This document shows, in pieces, positions 9,925 through 20,756 of a DNA stretch of 64,000 bases; the stretch's first letter is position 1; each line of letters begins with the position of its first letter. Under the pieces are notes generated by a model that saw nothing but the letters and a program-made list of their open reading frames with translations, ran no database searches and had not been told where the DNA came from. Origin of the DNA: Bacillus piscicola (GTDB taxonomy: Bacteria > Bacillota > Bacilli > Bacillales > Marinococcaceae); NCBI RefSeq assembly GCF_022458745.1, contig NZ_JAJJJF010000004.1:150139-214138 (forward strand), in the 5' to 3' direction. A program made the position numbers and the translations under genes.

Positions 9925-10764
9925 CTAAGATGTTCTTTCCTGTGTGTCGGCTTTCGTTTTTTTCTCCGAAATGTCTTCTTTTTTATCCTCTTCTGCGCCA
10001 ATGGAATCTTGAATAGAGCCGTCGATAGCATGCACAAGATAGCTGGATTTTTCGTTTACTTCGATGCGGTACATCGGTGCAAACACTTGCACTTCCCCTT
10101 CCGGCTTAAACAGACTGTAATAGCCAATTCTAACCTTCGTCACATTATCGTTAAACGAAATAATGCCGTCATTCAGCAAGACTTCAATTGCTTTGTAGGG
10201 AGAAAGCATATCCTTTTCTTTTCCTTCTTCATTGAACTCTAAATAACTCTGTATATAGCTTTCTATTTCATTATCTTCATTCATAAAGAGAACAAGTTGG
10301 TTCTCATCGTACGTCACTACGCTATGCTCTTTATATGTCTGATGAAAGAACACTTGTTTATCCTCGCTGTCCCACTTGCTGTAGACATATCCTTTTTCGT
10401 TCCAGACGAACCGTGACAAGAAGGTATCTATGTCACGCTCTGGGTTATTTACTGGGAATGGCTCGTCTAAGGTGACTTCCACGAAACGATTGTTTAAAAC
10501 GTGCACGTTATCCTCGCCGACCATCGTTATGACTTCTGTCGAAATGTCCATCGGCTCTCCAACAATATGACTGATTTCGCTTTTATCTTCCGGCAGTTCC
10601 TCTGTTACGGTAATGTTCATTTCAGCAAGTCTTTCTTTCACCGTTGCCTGTGCTCGAACGTTAATTTCACCCGCATTTTTTTTGTCAATTAACTGGTAAA
10701 GTAAAAAAGCATTTAGAAGAAGAAACGCGATGATAAAGATGGTTTTTGTTCTACTCCAATCCAC
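9925..10764 (-). CDS. walI: WalI (YycI), WalK regulator
   Basis: A 279-residue single-pass membrane protein that with WalH restrains the WalK sensor kinase. The start is a GTG ([18 protein letters not shown]), decided by the ribosome site: GGAGG is six bases before this GTG but directly abuts an ATG two codons earlier. The transmembrane helix covers about residues 7-27; the rest is extracytoplasmic, ending in a Lys/Glu-rich tail. It overlaps the end of walH by 14 bases, indicating translational coupling. Confidence 0.9.
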   Translation of the reverse strand: MDWSRTKTIFIIAFLLLNAFLLYQLIDKKNAGEINVRAQATVKERLAEMNITVTEELPEDKSEISHIVGEPMDISTEVITMVGEDNVHVLNNRFVEVTLDEPFPVNNPERDIDTFLSRFVWNEKGYVYSKWDSEDKQVFFHQTYKEHSVVTYDENQLVLFMNEDNEIESYIQSYLEFNEEGKEKDMLSPYKAIEVLLNDGIISFNDNVTKVRIGYYSLFKPEGEVQVFAPMYRIEVNEKSSYLVHAIDGSIQDSIGAEEDKKEDISEKKTKADTQERTS

Positions 10765-12082
10765 TTTCATCCTCCTTCTCTTCAGGGGCAACTGAATACC
10801 ATGCTCCGTCATACTTCACGTACCAGCTGGGCTCGAAGCGTACGACAAGGTTTTCTGTTTTGTCCATGGCGTACCCTACCCGAATATCTTCGACCTCTTT
10901 TATGTCAAATTGTTTTTTAACGTAACGAAGGATCTCTTGTCCAGATGCTAAGGTTTTCGATCCTTTCGTATCAATAGGGCTTTCATCCATATTAAACAAA
11001 GGACGGGAAAACTCCGTAACTTGTCCGCCCGATCTCGAAACAGTAATAGACGCGAGATCACGACCGCGAGATTCAAAGACTGGGAGACCCGCGATAATCA
11101 TCCGGTACGTGGCGCTTTCTTTTTTACGGTACTGCTGCCAGTCATACAAACGATAATAATCTGTCCAGCCTCCTCGCGAATTAATAAAGTCAAATGTCGT
11201 CGTAACGACATGATGCTGCTGGGTGTCTTTAGAACTTTCGCTATAGACAGGATTCACATACGTGAGATAGTCGCCATTCTCGTCCAAGCTCATCATACGG
11301 TTACCGTCTGTAAAGGAAGCTTCTTGATTATCTTGGTGATACTGCCTGACATAATCAGCATCACTAAACAACAGTTGTAAATAATCATTATAATTAATAG
11401 TGGTGGTCGTATCGGATAGATAACTATAAGCAACCGGTCTTTCTGGAAGAAAGAGTGTTTTCGGAATGACCGTGTTTCCCTCAACTTTAAACGGGAAAAC
11501 GGCCGGGTAATTGCTCATGTTGAGAATATAACGCTCTCTAAAAGTGGACAAACTAAAGTTCGTTTCTCCCTCTAACACCACCGGCTCCTCATAAGAAATG
11601 AATTTCACCCGCAGCTTCTCACTATCCCCACCCTTGTCAATAAAAATAATGCGATCGACCGACTCAATAGAAAAATAAGGGATGTCTGCTTCGAAGTTTA
11701 ACATTCTTTCCAGTGCTTCCCCCGGAATAGGGGCAGGAAATATAAGTTCCGCTGCGCGTTGGCCCTCATATATTTCATTTTCACGAAACCCTTGATTTAA
11801 CGTAATATTTTCAAAGCGGGAATCAAGCACTTGTTGGTAAAACGTAGAAAGCAAGTGATCGGTTCCGTCCAGTCCGTGATGACGGTTTCCATTATGCAAA
11901 ATCAGCTGTTCCGGTTCAATGACATCCTTTAGCATAAGTTCTTCTCCCGGGCTTTCACTCGGAAGGTAATCCGATTCGTTTAATAACGCATAATTTGGCT
12001 GATAGGTCCAAAGCTGCCATGTTAACAAGACACTGATCGCTACCAATATGGTTAACGTCCAGGATTTTACACGTTCTTTCAT
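10751..12082 (-). CDS. walH: WalH (YycH), WalK regulator
   Basis: A 443-residue protein with one N-terminal membrane helix (about residues 7-26, SWTLTILVAISVLLTWQLW) and a large extracytoplasmic domain. In Bacillus it forms a membrane complex with WalI and WalK and lowers kinase activity. Size, topology and position between walK and walI identify it. Its ATG overlaps the walK stop by four bases (ATGA). Sequence conservation in this family is low, so context carries much of the call. Confidence 0.9.
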   Translation of the reverse strand: MKERVKSWTLTILVAISVLLTWQLWTYQPNYALLNESDYLPSESPGEELMLKDVIEPEQLILHNGNRHHGLDGTDHLLSTFYQQVLDSRFENITLNQGFRENEIYEGQRAAELIFPAPIPGEALERMLNFEADIPYFSIESVDRIIFIDKGGDSEKLRVKFISYEEPVVLEGETNFSLSTFRERYILNMSNYPAVFPFKVEGNTVIPKTLFLPERPVAYSYLSDTTTTINYNDYLQLLFSDADYVRQYHQDNQEASFTDGNRMMSLDENGDYLTYVNPVYSESSKDTQQHHVVTTTFDFINSRGGWTDYYRLYDWQQYRKKESATYRMIIAGLPVFESRGRDLASITVSRSGGQVTEFSRPLFNMDESPIDTKGSKTLASGQEILRYVKKQFDIKEVEDIRVGYAMDKTENLVVRFEPSWYVKYDGAWYSVAPEEKEDESGLE

Positions 12083-13905
12083 TCAGCAACACTCGCTTTT
12101 TTACTATAGGAATAAGGAAGCGTTACAGAGAGGGTTGTTCCCTTTTTCCAAACACTCTCTACACTAATTTTTCCACCGTGAGCCTGGACTAGTTCTTTCG
12201 CAATGGCAAGCCCAAGACCTGTTCCGCCAAGATTGCGAGCTCTCGCCTTGTCCACTCTATAAAAACGCTCGAATATTTTATCTTGATTCTCCTTTGGAAT
12301 ACCGACGCCTTCGTCTGTTACCTCAATATCAACGCCATTGGCTTTTGTGATCACCTGAACCGTGATGATACCACCGTCAGGCGAGTATTTGACAGCATTC
12401 GAGACGATATTGTCGAACACTTGCACCATTTTATCTTTATCCATCTCCACATAGACGGAATACCTTGGGAAATAGCGATGAAATTCGATATTTTTGTCTT
12501 TCGTCACCATCTCAAAACGTTCGGTTATTTGATTTAATAACTCTACTATATCTGTCGGTGCGTATGTTAGTTGCAGTTCATCATTATCCATCCGTGACAA
12601 CTGCAATAAATCGTTAACAAGCCGAATCATTCGCTCGGTTTCATTTTGAGTCACTTTTAAAAATCGCGGTCCGAGACTTTCATCAGCCATTGCCCCGTCC
12701 TCCAAGGCTTCCAAGTAACTCCTTAACGTGGTAAGCGGCGTCCGCAGTTCATGGGAAACATTTGCCACGAATTCGCGGCGTTCTCTTTCGATTTTCTCCT
12801 TTTCGGTTACATCATGCAAAATCGTAATCAAACCATTCACCGGGCCATCCTCATTACGAATCACCGAAAAGTGAGCCTCCATAATGAACTCTTCATACTC
12901 ACTACTGAAATCAAGCAAGATAGCATCGTTGTAATCATACAAATCACTCGGTGTGACCGTCTCCTCCAAACTCAAGGTGTCTGTCAACAATGCTCCTATT
13001 ACATCGCGGCTGTCTACATGTAATAGACTCTCCGCTCTTTTGTTCATCAAAATAATGCGTCCCAGTTCATCCGTCGCAATGACACCATCCGTCATGTGAG
13101 TTAAGACAGAACTGAGCTTTTTCCGTTCCCCTTCCGTATCCGCATGGGCCACTTTTAAACGTTGCGTCAGCGTATTAAAAGATTCAGCCAACTGTCCGAT
13201 CTCATCCTGGCCATACACATGCACACGCCGGGAAAAGTCTCCTTCCCCCATGACCCGTGCTTGTTTCCTCATATCGACGATTGGCCGCGTAATGGTTTGC
13301 GAGACCAATATACCGAGAACAGCCGTGATCACGAGCGCAATAATGGTGCCGTTAAAAAAAATGCCGTTGATCTCTTCCATTTCTTTGTAAATGCCTTCCA
13401 TGGAAGCTTCAATGTAGATAGCCCCCATCACTTCTCCATCTGACTCTACCGGCTGTGCCATCACCCGAATACGGTCCCCTGTTTCTCGTTCTCGTACGAT
13501 GGTAGCATCCTCATTACCAAGAAGGGCCCGCTCCACTCGCACATTTGTACTTTGCTGGCCGACGATATCCTGGTCTTGCCAATTTGACGTACCTAAGACT
13601 TTTTGATTGGAGTCAATGACTTGTACTTCCGAGTTTTCAATCGAGAAAAATTCCTGTAATAGATCCTCGATGTTGCTTTCAATAGGTTCATCTTCCGGGT
13701 TGCGATCCCGTGTCATTTCCTGACGAACGTTATATTTTAACAAGTCAGCCCGTTCCTCTAACATATTAAAATAATTATCTTCAAGCTGAGCTCCCAGTTC
13801 GCGCGTAAAATAGACACCAATCACTTGAATCGCAATAAAAATAAGCAACATAAAAACGACGATCATTTTCACATGAATCGATCTTACAAAATCGATAATT
13901 CTCAT
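12079..13905 (-). CDS. walK: WalK (YycG) sensor histidine kinase
   Basis: The 608-residue sensor of the essential WalRK system controlling cell-wall hydrolases. Order: transmembrane helix (about 11-33), extracellular sensor (34-183), second helix (184-204), HAMP (205-257), PAS (about 265-370), HisKA with phospho-acceptor His385 in ANVSHELRTPL, then ATPase domain with N-box DNIVSNAVKYSPDGG and G-boxes DEGVGIP and GGTGLGLAIAKELV. Two bases separate it from walR. All catalytic motifs look intact. Confidence 0.97.
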   Translation of the reverse strand: MRIIDFVRSIHVKMIVVFMLLIFIAIQVIGVYFTRELGAQLEDNYFNMLEERADLLKYNVRQEMTRDRNPEDEPIESNIEDLLQEFFSIENSEVQVIDSNQKVLGTSNWQDQDIVGQQSTNVRVERALLGNEDATIVRERETGDRIRVMAQPVESDGEVMGAIYIEASMEGIYKEMEEINGIFFNGTIIALVITAVLGILVSQTITRPIVDMRKQARVMGEGDFSRRVHVYGQDEIGQLAESFNTLTQRLKVAHADTEGERKKLSSVLTHMTDGVIATDELGRIILMNKRAESLLHVDSRDVIGALLTDTLSLEETVTPSDLYDYNDAILLDFSSEYEEFIMEAHFSVIRNEDGPVNGLITILHDVTEKEKIERERREFVANVSHELRTPLTTLRSYLEALEDGAMADESLGPRFLKVTQNETERMIRLVNDLLQLSRMDNDELQLTYAPTDIVELLNQITERFEMVTKDKNIEFHRYFPRYSVYVEMDKDKMVQVFDNIVSNAVKYSPDGGIITVQVITKANGVDIEVTDEGVGIPKENQDKIFERFYRVDKARARNLGGTGLGLAIAKELVQAHGGKISVESVWKKGTTLSVTLPYSYSKKASVAE

Positions 13906-13907
13906 TA

Positions 13908-14615
13908 TTACTTCTCCTGATCAGGATGCTTTAAGTAATAACCGACTCCCCGTCTTGTTACGATCCACGTCGGATAACTCGGATTATCCTCGACTTTTTC
14001 CCGCAAACGCCGGACGGTTACATCCACTGTTCGAACATCCCCAAAGTAGTCATATCCCCACACAGCTTGCAGCAAATGTTCCCTTGTCATCACTTGTCCA
14101 ATGTGACGAGCAAGATAGTAAATTAACTCAAATTCCCTATGTGTCAAATCGACAGGAGCGTTTCGTTTAGACACTAAATAAGCATCCGGATCAATAACTA
14201 ACTCCCCAATTTCGATCTGCTTCTGCTTCGATTGATTGTCTTCCGGAACGGCCTGTTGACGACGCAGATTCGCCTTCACTCTGGCAATCAATTCTCTTGT
14301 GCTGAATGGCTTGGTGACATAGTCATCTGCTCCTAATTCAAGTCCAAGCACTTTATCAATCTCAGCGTCTTTCGCCGTTAGCATGATTATGGGCATCTCA
14401 TGGTTTTTACGAATTTCCCGACACACTTCCATGCCATCTTTTTGCGGAAGCATAATATCAAGCAAAACAAGATCCGGTGTAAAATCATCTACCTTTTCAA
14501 GAGCTTGATTGCCATCATAGGCTACCTCCACTTGGAACCCTTCTTTTTTTAAATTAAACTCCAGAATATCCGCAATTGGCTGCTCATCATCCACTACTAG
14601 GATTTTCTCGTCCAT
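13908..14615 (-). CDS. walR: WalR (YycF) response regulator
   Basis: A 235-residue OmpR-family regulator that activates cell-wall metabolism genes. The receiver domain (1-118) has the acidic pair in VVDDEQ, phospho-acceptor Asp53 in LLDIMLP, and Lys in TKPF. The winged-helix DNA-binding domain (about 130-232) contains [13 protein letters not shown] and [10 protein letters not shown]. The ATG at 14615 (GGAG nine bases upstream) gives the usual length; an upstream extension of 35 codons is not family-like. First gene of the wal operon. Confidence 0.97.
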   Translation of the reverse strand: MDEKILVVDDEQPIADILEFNLKKEGFQVEVAYDGNQALEKVDDFTPDLVLLDIMLPQKDGMEVCREIRKNHEMPIIMLTAKDAEIDKVLGLELGADDYVTKPFSTRELIARVKANLRRQQAVPEDNQSKQKQIEIGELVIDPDAYLVSKRNAPVDLTHREFELIYYLARHIGQVMTREHLLQAVWGYDYFGDVRTVDVTVRRLREKVEDNPSYPTWIVTRRGVGYYLKHPDQEK

Positions 14616-14895
14616 TTGCCGTCGCTCCATTCCCTTATTGGTGTAAAGTTTTATCCAATCTTGCATAGACTGCTTGAAATCTTTTATATAATCGTAGTTC
14701 TGACAGGCTCTCACCCACACTGTCCAACCCTTTATTCTTTTTTATGACCTAAACGCTAGAAGACACCGACTGAGAAGGTCATTTCCTTATCCATTGTAAC
14801 ACAGCCTGTCTCCTCTTCCGTGACCTCTTCATGAATTGGTCCGTTTTTCGTATGCTCTTTTCAGTCGTTACTGCGAATCGACTTCTACACCTATA

Positions 14896-14923
14896 CAAAA
14901 AACGCCTGGATTCATCCAGACGT
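14896..14923 (-). terminator. terminator of the tRNA operon
   Basis: On the minus strand ACGTCTGGA pairs with TCCAGGCGT (one G-T) around a four-base loop and is followed by six T. It lies just past tRNA-Phe, the last tRNA. The remaining gap to walR (about 14620-14890) shows no gene. Confidence 0.85.
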
Positions 14924-14942
14924 AACACATTCATCAGTTAAA

Positions 14943-15018
<76 letters not shown>

Positions 15019-15156
15019 ATTTTAGGTTTTACTGCTATTCTATTTTGCAGCGTATTGCATTCAGTCCGTTCCTCTGTCCTTTCCTCTTCTGGCAAAAGCT
15101 TCGATGCTTGTGCGTCAAGGACAACTCGTGGTGAATTCGGTGATGCTTTGCTCGTT

Positions 15157-15183
15157 GCTCTACCGACTGAGCTATCGAGCCAT
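15157..15183 (-). pseudogene. tRNA-Phe 5' fragment (D-arm half), duplicated
   Basis: Twenty-seven bases identical to the 5' acceptor strand and D-arm of the adjacent tRNA-Phe (compare 14994-15020). No anticodon arm or 3' half follows, so it cannot fold as a tRNA. It probably remains from a duplication or recombination within the tRNA operon. Confidence 0.75.
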
Positions 15184-15203
15184 CTATCTTTTTTTAGTTA
15201 TAA

Positions 15204-15279
15204 TGGCGGGCCTGACGGGAATCGAACCCGCGATCTCCTGCGTGACAGGCAGGCATGTTAACCGCTACACCACAGGCCC
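15204..15279 (-). tRNA. tRNA-Asp (GTC)
   Basis: A 76-base cloverleaf with GGGCCTG/CAGGCCC acceptor stem, discriminator G and encoded CCA. The anticodon loop is CTGTCAC, giving GTC. Confidence 0.97.
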
Positions 15280-15295
15280 TTTTTGTAAAGAATAA

Positions 15296-15377
15296 GCTGC
15301 GAATCTCTTCGTCAACTGCTCTCATTTCAGGCGTCACGTGCCGGAGCACGCTCCTTCCTCAACTCGTTTGTTTCCTC
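15296..15377. repeat. 82-bp direct repeat, copy 1, in the tRNA operon
   Basis: Starts GCTGCGAATCTCTTCG and ends GTTTGTTTCCTC. It matches the copy at 15417-15498 with only a few substitutions, for example TCATTTCAGG against TCGTTTCAGG. It contains a small inverted repeat around CGTGCCGGAGCACG and encodes no gene. Confidence 0.88.
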
Positions 15378-15416
15378 GACCTTCTTGCTTCTTCTTTACA
15401 AAAAGTCAGGGGAAAC

Positions 15417-15498
15417 GCTGCGAATCTCTTCGTCAACTGCTCTCGTTTCAGGCGTCACGTGCTGGAGCACGCTCCTTCTTCAACTCGTTTGTTTCCTC
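15417..15498. repeat. 82-bp direct repeat, copy 2, in the tRNA operon
   Basis: Second copy of the preceding repeat, offset by 121 bases. Both lie between tRNA-Asp and tRNA-fMet, widening that spacer to about 280 bases while the spacers among the upstream tRNAs of the operon (Lys, Glu, Val, fMet) are very short. Confidence 0.88.
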
Positions 15499-15559
15499 TG
15501 TCAGTCTTTCTTGAGAAACAATTTGTTCAGTGACGGATCACCATACCGTAAATATGTAT

Positions 15560-15636
15560 TGGTTGCGGGGGAAGGATTTGAACCTTCGACCTCCGGGTTA
15601 TGAGCCCGACGAGCTGCCAGACTGCTCCACCCCGCG
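15560..15636 (-). tRNA. initiator tRNA-fMet (CAT)
   Basis: A 77-base tRNA. The first base C faces A at position 72 (unpaired end), and the anticodon stem ends in GGG/CCC around CTCATAA. Both features mark an initiator. CCA is encoded. Confidence 0.96.
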
Positions 15637-15648
15637 ATGTGAGTTGTA

Positions 15649-15724
15649 TGGTGGAGGATGACAGGATCGAACTGCCGACCCCCTGCTTGTAAGGCAGGTG
15701 CTCTCCCAGCTGAGCTAATCCTCC
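15649..15724 (-). tRNA. tRNA-Val (TAC)
   Basis: A 76-base cloverleaf starting GGAGGATTAGCTCAG, anticodon loop CTTACAA, CCA encoded. Confidence 0.97.
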
Positions 15725-15727
15725 ACT

Positions 15728-15802
15728 TGGTGACCCGTAGGGGATTCGAACCCCTGTTACCGCCGTGAAAGGGCGGTGTCTTAACCACTTGACCAACGGG
15801 CC
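15728..15802 (-). tRNA. tRNA-Glu (TTC)
   Basis: A 75-base cloverleaf starting GGCCCGTTGGTCAAG, anticodon loop CTTTCAC, CCA encoded. Only three bases separate it from tRNA-Val. Confidence 0.97.
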
Positions 15803-15836
15803 TTTATCTGAATCCGTTATTTCCAATTTACTAAAA

Positions 15837-15912
15837 TGGTGAGCCATGGAGGATTCGAACCTCCGACCCTCTGATTAAAAGTCAGATGCTCTGCCAGCTG
15901 AGCTAATGGCTC
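15837..15912 (-). tRNA. tRNA-Lys (TTT)
   Basis: A 76-base cloverleaf starting GAGCCATTAGCTCAG, anticodon loop CTTTTAA, CCA encoded. First tRNA of the operon; the order Lys-Glu-...-Asp-Phe resembles trnY of B. subtilis. Confidence 0.97.
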
Positions 15913-15973
15913 GTTTCATATATGTACCATCGTCTTTCGTTCCGTGCTTCGACGATTGGCGACAACAAAAATA

Positions 15974-16002
15974 ATATTATCATGTTGAGTTTTAAATTAC
16001 AA
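15974..16002 (-). promoter_or_regulatory. candidate promoter of the tRNA operon
   Basis: On the minus strand: TTGTAA, 17-bp spacer, TAATAT, about 60 bases before tRNA-Lys. The 52-bp repeat array begins just upstream of it. Confidence 0.55.
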
Positions 16003-16060
16003 GTACATTTTCAAAAAATATTTCCCAAACTAATTTTCATGCTTCATATTCTTCCTATCA

Positions 16061-17143
16061 TGACGATATTTCTCACACGGTTCTTTTTGACGATGTCATC
16101 CTCCTCTTTGACGTCGTTACTTCTCAAGCCGGATTCTTTTCGCGACTTCATCCACTCTCTTTGACGTCACTATTTCTCACACGCTTCCTTTTCGCAACGT
16201 CATCCCCTCTCTTTGACGCTGCTATTTCTCAGCCGGCTCCTTTTCACGGCGTCATCCACTCTCTCTGACGTCACTATTTCTCACACGCTTCCTTTTCGCA
16301 ACGTCATCCCCTCTCTTTGACGTCGCTATTTATCGCACGGCTCTTTTTCACGACTTCATTCCCTCTCTTTAACGTCGCTATTTCTCACACGGCTCTTTTT
16401 CGCGACTTCATTCCCTCTCTTTAACGTCGCTATTTCTCACACGCTTCCTTTTCGCAACGTCATCCCCTCTCTTTGACGCTGCTATTTCTCAGCCGGCTCC
16501 TTTTCACGGCGTCATCCACTCTCTCTGACGTCACTATTTCTCACACGCTTCCTTTTCGCAACGTCATCCCCTCTCTTTGACGCTGCTATTTCTCAGCCGG
16601 CTCCTTTTCGCGACTTCATTCCCTCTCTTTGACGTCGCTATTTCTCACACGGCTCTTTTTCGCGACTTCATTCCCTCTCTTTGACGTCGCTATTTCTCAC
16701 ACGGCTCTTTTTCGCGACTCCATTCCCTCTCTTTGACGTCGTTATTTCTCACACGGCTCTTTTTCGCAACGTCATCCACTCTCTTTGACGTCGCTATTTC
16801 TCGCACGGCTCTTTTTCGCAACGTCATCCACTCTCTTTGACGTCGCTATTTCTCGCACGGCTCTTTTTTCACGACTTCATTCCCTCTCTTTAACGTCGCT
16901 ATTTCTCACACGGCTCTTTTTCGCGACTCCATTCCCTCTCTTTGACGTCGTTATTTCTCACACGCTTCCTTTTCGCAACGTCATCCCCTCTCTTTGACGT
17001 CGCTATTTCTCACACGGCTCTTTTTCGCGACTTCATTCCCTCTCTTTGACGTCGCTATTTCTCACACGGCTCTTTTTCGCGACCTCATTCCCTCTCTTTG
17101 ACGTCGTTATTTCTCACACGGCTCGGTTTCACGACGTCATCCC
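16061..17143. repeat. tandem array, about 21 units of 52 bp
   Basis: The plus-strand mark TGACGTCGCTATTTCTC or a close variant recurs at 16061, 16109, 16162, then every 52 bases to 16838, then 16891, 16943, 16995, 17047 and 17099. Each unit holds the palindrome GACGTC and, about 25 bases on, GCGAC or GCAACGTC, able to pair back with GTCGC or GACGTCGC as a stem-loop. The strand is strongly pyrimidine-rich. 52 is not a multiple of three and no coding potential is evident. A block of about 130 bases from about 16188 recurs identically 260 bases later (five units), a sign of recent block duplication. It fills the purA-tRNA gap, between the purA terminator and the tRNA promoter. Confidence 0.93.
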
Positions 17144-17195
17144 TATTTTCAATGCATTTTCAATAGGTTTGCCTTCTTAATCTGCTTTACCTACG

Positions 17196-17238
17196 AAAAA
17201 GAGCCGGTACGAAAAGGGGTTTCCTCTTCGTACGGCTC
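17196..17238 (-). terminator. terminator of purA
   Basis: GAGCCGTACGAA pairs with TTCGTACCGGCTC (one bulged base) and, on the minus strand, is followed by TTTTTCG. Confidence 0.85.
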
Positions 17239-17257
17239 ATGTTTTCAAAAACTATAG

Positions 17258-18565
<1,308 letters not shown>

Positions 18566-18715
18566 CTAACTTCAGCAGGCTGCTTGATATTTTAAGATTA
18601 AGCCTTCACCAAAAACCTATAACGTATGCGGTCTAATGAATCTCTTATGTAAACTCATGGATTGCACGAAATTACCCTCGTAAAGTGTATCAATTTAAGA
18701 ACGTAAAGTCAATCC

Positions 18716-18760
18716 AAACACGAACGTTGTGTTTGCTTTTTCAATATATGTTCGTAAAAA
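18716..18760 (-). promoter_or_regulatory. candidate PurR-box pair upstream of purA
   Basis: Two inverted CGAAC cores (AAACACGAACGTT on the plus strand; TTTTTACGAACATAT on the minus strand) separated by about 24 bases. Known Bacillus PurBoxes are paired inverted sites with a CCGAAC core; here each has several mismatches, so this is a suggestion. Confidence 0.4.
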
Positions 18761-18809
18761 AGGAAACGTATCAAATAAACTACTCCTGAAGCAGTCCCTT
18801 CTTCATTAA

Positions 18810-18851
18810 TAAAAGCCTTGGAACAGATTAATTACTCTGTGCCAAGGCTTT
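18810..18851. terminator. terminator of the dnaB-helicase transcript
   Basis: AAAAGCCTTGG pairs with CCAAGGCTTTT, with an inner ACAGA/TCTGT pairing; located immediately after the helicase stop codon. The stem ends in T-runs on both strands. Confidence 0.85.
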
Positions 18852-18854
18852 TAG

Positions 18855-20219
18855 TTATGCTCCAGGCGGCGCTGCACTTTCATCGTGGCGCCTGTCCACA
18901 TTTATAAACTTATTGTATTCTTTTATAAACGCAAGCTCTACCGTTCCAACCGGGCCGTTCCGCTGTTTCGCTATAATCAATTCAATGATGTTTTGATTTT
19001 CTGCTTCCTGGTCGTAATAGTCCTCCCGGTACAGAAAGGAAACGATATCCGCGTCTTGTTCAATACTTCCCGATTCACGTAAATCGGACATCATCGGCCG
19101 CTTATCCTGACGGGACTCGACCCCACGGGATAACTGAGAAAGCGCGATAACGGGAACATCCAGCTCACGCGCTAATCCTTTCAAGCTCCGGGAAATTTCA
19201 GAGACCTCCTGCTGTCGGCTTTCTCCCCCTGTAGAGCTTCCTTGGATCAGTTGCAAGTAATCAATCACGATCATGCCAATGCCACGCTCTTGTTTGAGAC
19301 GGCGGCATTTCGCGCGGATGTCATTCACTCTTATGCCAGGAGAATCATCAATGTAGATGCCGGAATCAGACAAGCTTCCCATCGCGAACGTTAACTTTTC
19401 CCAGTCTTCTTCGTTCAATGCCCCGGTTCTCATCCTCGTCGCATCAATATTTCCTTCTGCGCAAAGCATCCGCTGCGCGAGTTGAGAAGCACCCATTTCC
19501 AAACTGAAAACCGCCACGTTTTCACGGGCTTTTGTGGCTGCGTTTTGGGCAATGTTTAAGGCAAAGGCAGTCTTCCCCATTGACGGCCGTGCAGCTACGA
19601 TAATCAGATCACTACGCTGGAAACCAGCGGTCATTCGATCCAGCTCGACAAACCCGCTCGAAATACCCGTCACGTCATTTTCACGGTTTTGCAGCATCTC
19701 AATGTTGTCATAGGTTTCTAAAAGGACGTCTTTAATTGGAACGAAGGCACCCGAGCTTCTTTGATGAGCCACTTCCAAAATAGAACGCTCTGCGTGATCT
19801 AAAACTATTTCTACTTCTTCTTCACTTTCATATCCTTCTGTAGCAATTTCGGTTGCGGTTTGGATTAACCGGCGCAGAAGTGATTTCTCTTGAACAATCT
19901 TACTGTAATAGCCTACGTTAGCAGCAGTAGGAACAGAGTTAGCCAAGTCTGTTAAGTAGGAGATACCCCCTACCTCCTCCAGCCAATTGTAGTTTTGCAG
20001 AAGAGAAGTGACGGTCACGAGATCAACAGGATCCCCTTTTTCCCCGATTTCCAGCATGGCACGAAAAATACGCTGATGAGCGGCCCGATAAAAGTCTTCC
20101 GGTGTTAAGCGTTCCGATGCCGCAACGAGTGCCTCACTTTCAAGAAAGACAGCTCCAATTACGGCTTGTTCCGCTTCAATATTCTGAGGTGGTTTTCGGT
20201 CTGTGTAAACATCATTCAT
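18855..20219 (-). CDS. dnaB: replicative DNA helicase (DnaB family; DnaC in B. subtilis)
   Basis: The 454-residue ring helicase unwinds DNA ahead of the replisome. The N-terminal DnaB domain (about 10-115) begins PPQNIEAEQAVIGAVFLESE. The RecA-like core has Walker A RPSMGKTA (211-218), Walker B MIVIDYLQL, the QLSRGVESR segment and the GSIEQDADIVSFLYRE motif. In B. subtilis this gene is called dnaC, a possible naming confusion. It lies between rplI and purA as in relatives. Confidence 0.96.
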   Translation of the reverse strand: MNDVYTDRKPPQNIEAEQAVIGAVFLESEALVAASERLTPEDFYRAAHQRIFRAMLEIGEKGDPVDLVTVTSLLQNYNWLEEVGGISYLTDLANSVPTAANVGYYSKIVQEKSLLRRLIQTATEIATEGYESEEEVEIVLDHAERSILEVAHQRSSGAFVPIKDVLLETYDNIEMLQNRENDVTGISSGFVELDRMTAGFQRSDLIIVAARPSMGKTAFALNIAQNAATKARENVAVFSLEMGASQLAQRMLCAEGNIDATRMRTGALNEEDWEKLTFAMGSLSDSGIYIDDSPGIRVNDIRAKCRRLKQERGIGMIVIDYLQLIQGSSTGGESRQQEVSEISRSLKGLARELDVPVIALSQLSRGVESRQDKRPMMSDLRESGSIEQDADIVSFLYREDYYDQEAENQNIIELIIAKQRNGPVGTVELAFIKEYNKFINVDRRHDESAAPPGA

Positions 20220-20253
20220 TTCCGTCTTCCTGCCTTTCGCAAACCGAACTTAG

Positions 20254-20286
20254 AAAAAGCGCAAGCACTGCATCATAGCACTTGCG
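20254..20286 (-). terminator. hairpin between rplI and dnaB
   Basis: On the minus strand CGCAAGTGCT pairs with AGTGCTTGCG (two wobble pairs) and is followed by five T. Confidence 0.7.
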
Positions 20287-20312
20287 TTCCAAAGATTAAT
20301 AACTCAACGTAT

Positions 20313-20756
20313 TTATTCTTCTACCACATGTACTGAGACAGTCGCCGTTACTTGTGGATGAATTTTGATAGGTACTTTTGTTACACCGAGGGAGCGTATT
20401 GGATCGTTAAGCTCTATTTTCCGTTTATCCACCTTCATATTCATCTGCTTTAACGTTTCTGCTATTTGCTTTGTAGATACTGCTCCAAAGAGGCGACCGC
20501 CCTCTCCGGCTTTTGCTTTCACTGTAACGGTCGTATTTTCTAGTTTCTTTTTATATTCTTTTGCTTCCTCAAGCTGTTCTTTCGCTTTCTTATCGTCACT
20601 TGCTTGTTTCGCCTGCAAATTCTTCATGTTCCCTTTGGTTGCCTCTACAGCCAAATTATTAGGAAATAAATAGTTGCGCGCGTATCCTTCCGAAACGTTC
20701 TTTATTTCTCCCTTTTTCCCTTTGCCTTTCACATCTTGTTGAAAAATTACTTTCAT
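20313..20756 (-). CDS. rplI: 50S ribosomal protein L9
   Basis: A 147-residue ribosomal protein. The N-terminal RNA-binding domain carries [20 protein letters not shown] and the [16 protein letters not shown] signature. A long Lys/Glu-rich helix (about 43-75) leads to the C-terminal domain with [15 protein letters not shown]. Its start overlaps the gdpP stop by four bases, showing translational coupling in the yybS-gdpP-rplI group. Confidence 0.97.
   Translation of the reverse strand: MKVIFQQDVKGKGKKGEIKNVSEGYARNYLFPNNLAVEATKGNMKNLQAKQASDDKKAKEQLEEAKEYKKKLENTTVTVKAKAGEGGRLFGAVSTKQIAETLKQMNMKVDKRKIELNDPIRSLGVTKVPIKIHPQVTATVSVHVVEE

Noticed and set aside
15334..15345. CACGTG in the 82-bp repeats as parS
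   Set aside because: Arms (GGCGT / CCGGA) do not match the consensus.
15055..15847. Several overlapping short reading frames across the tRNA operon
   Set aside because: They translate tRNA genes and spacer repeats in either direction.
16785..16997. 70-codon reading frame inside the 52-bp array
   Set aside because: It is a product of the repeat; the period is not a multiple of three, so the frame shifts from unit to unit, and there is no ribosome site.
16061..17143. CRISPR array
   Set aside because: The whole 52-bp unit repeats; there are no unique spacers, and no cas genes are near.
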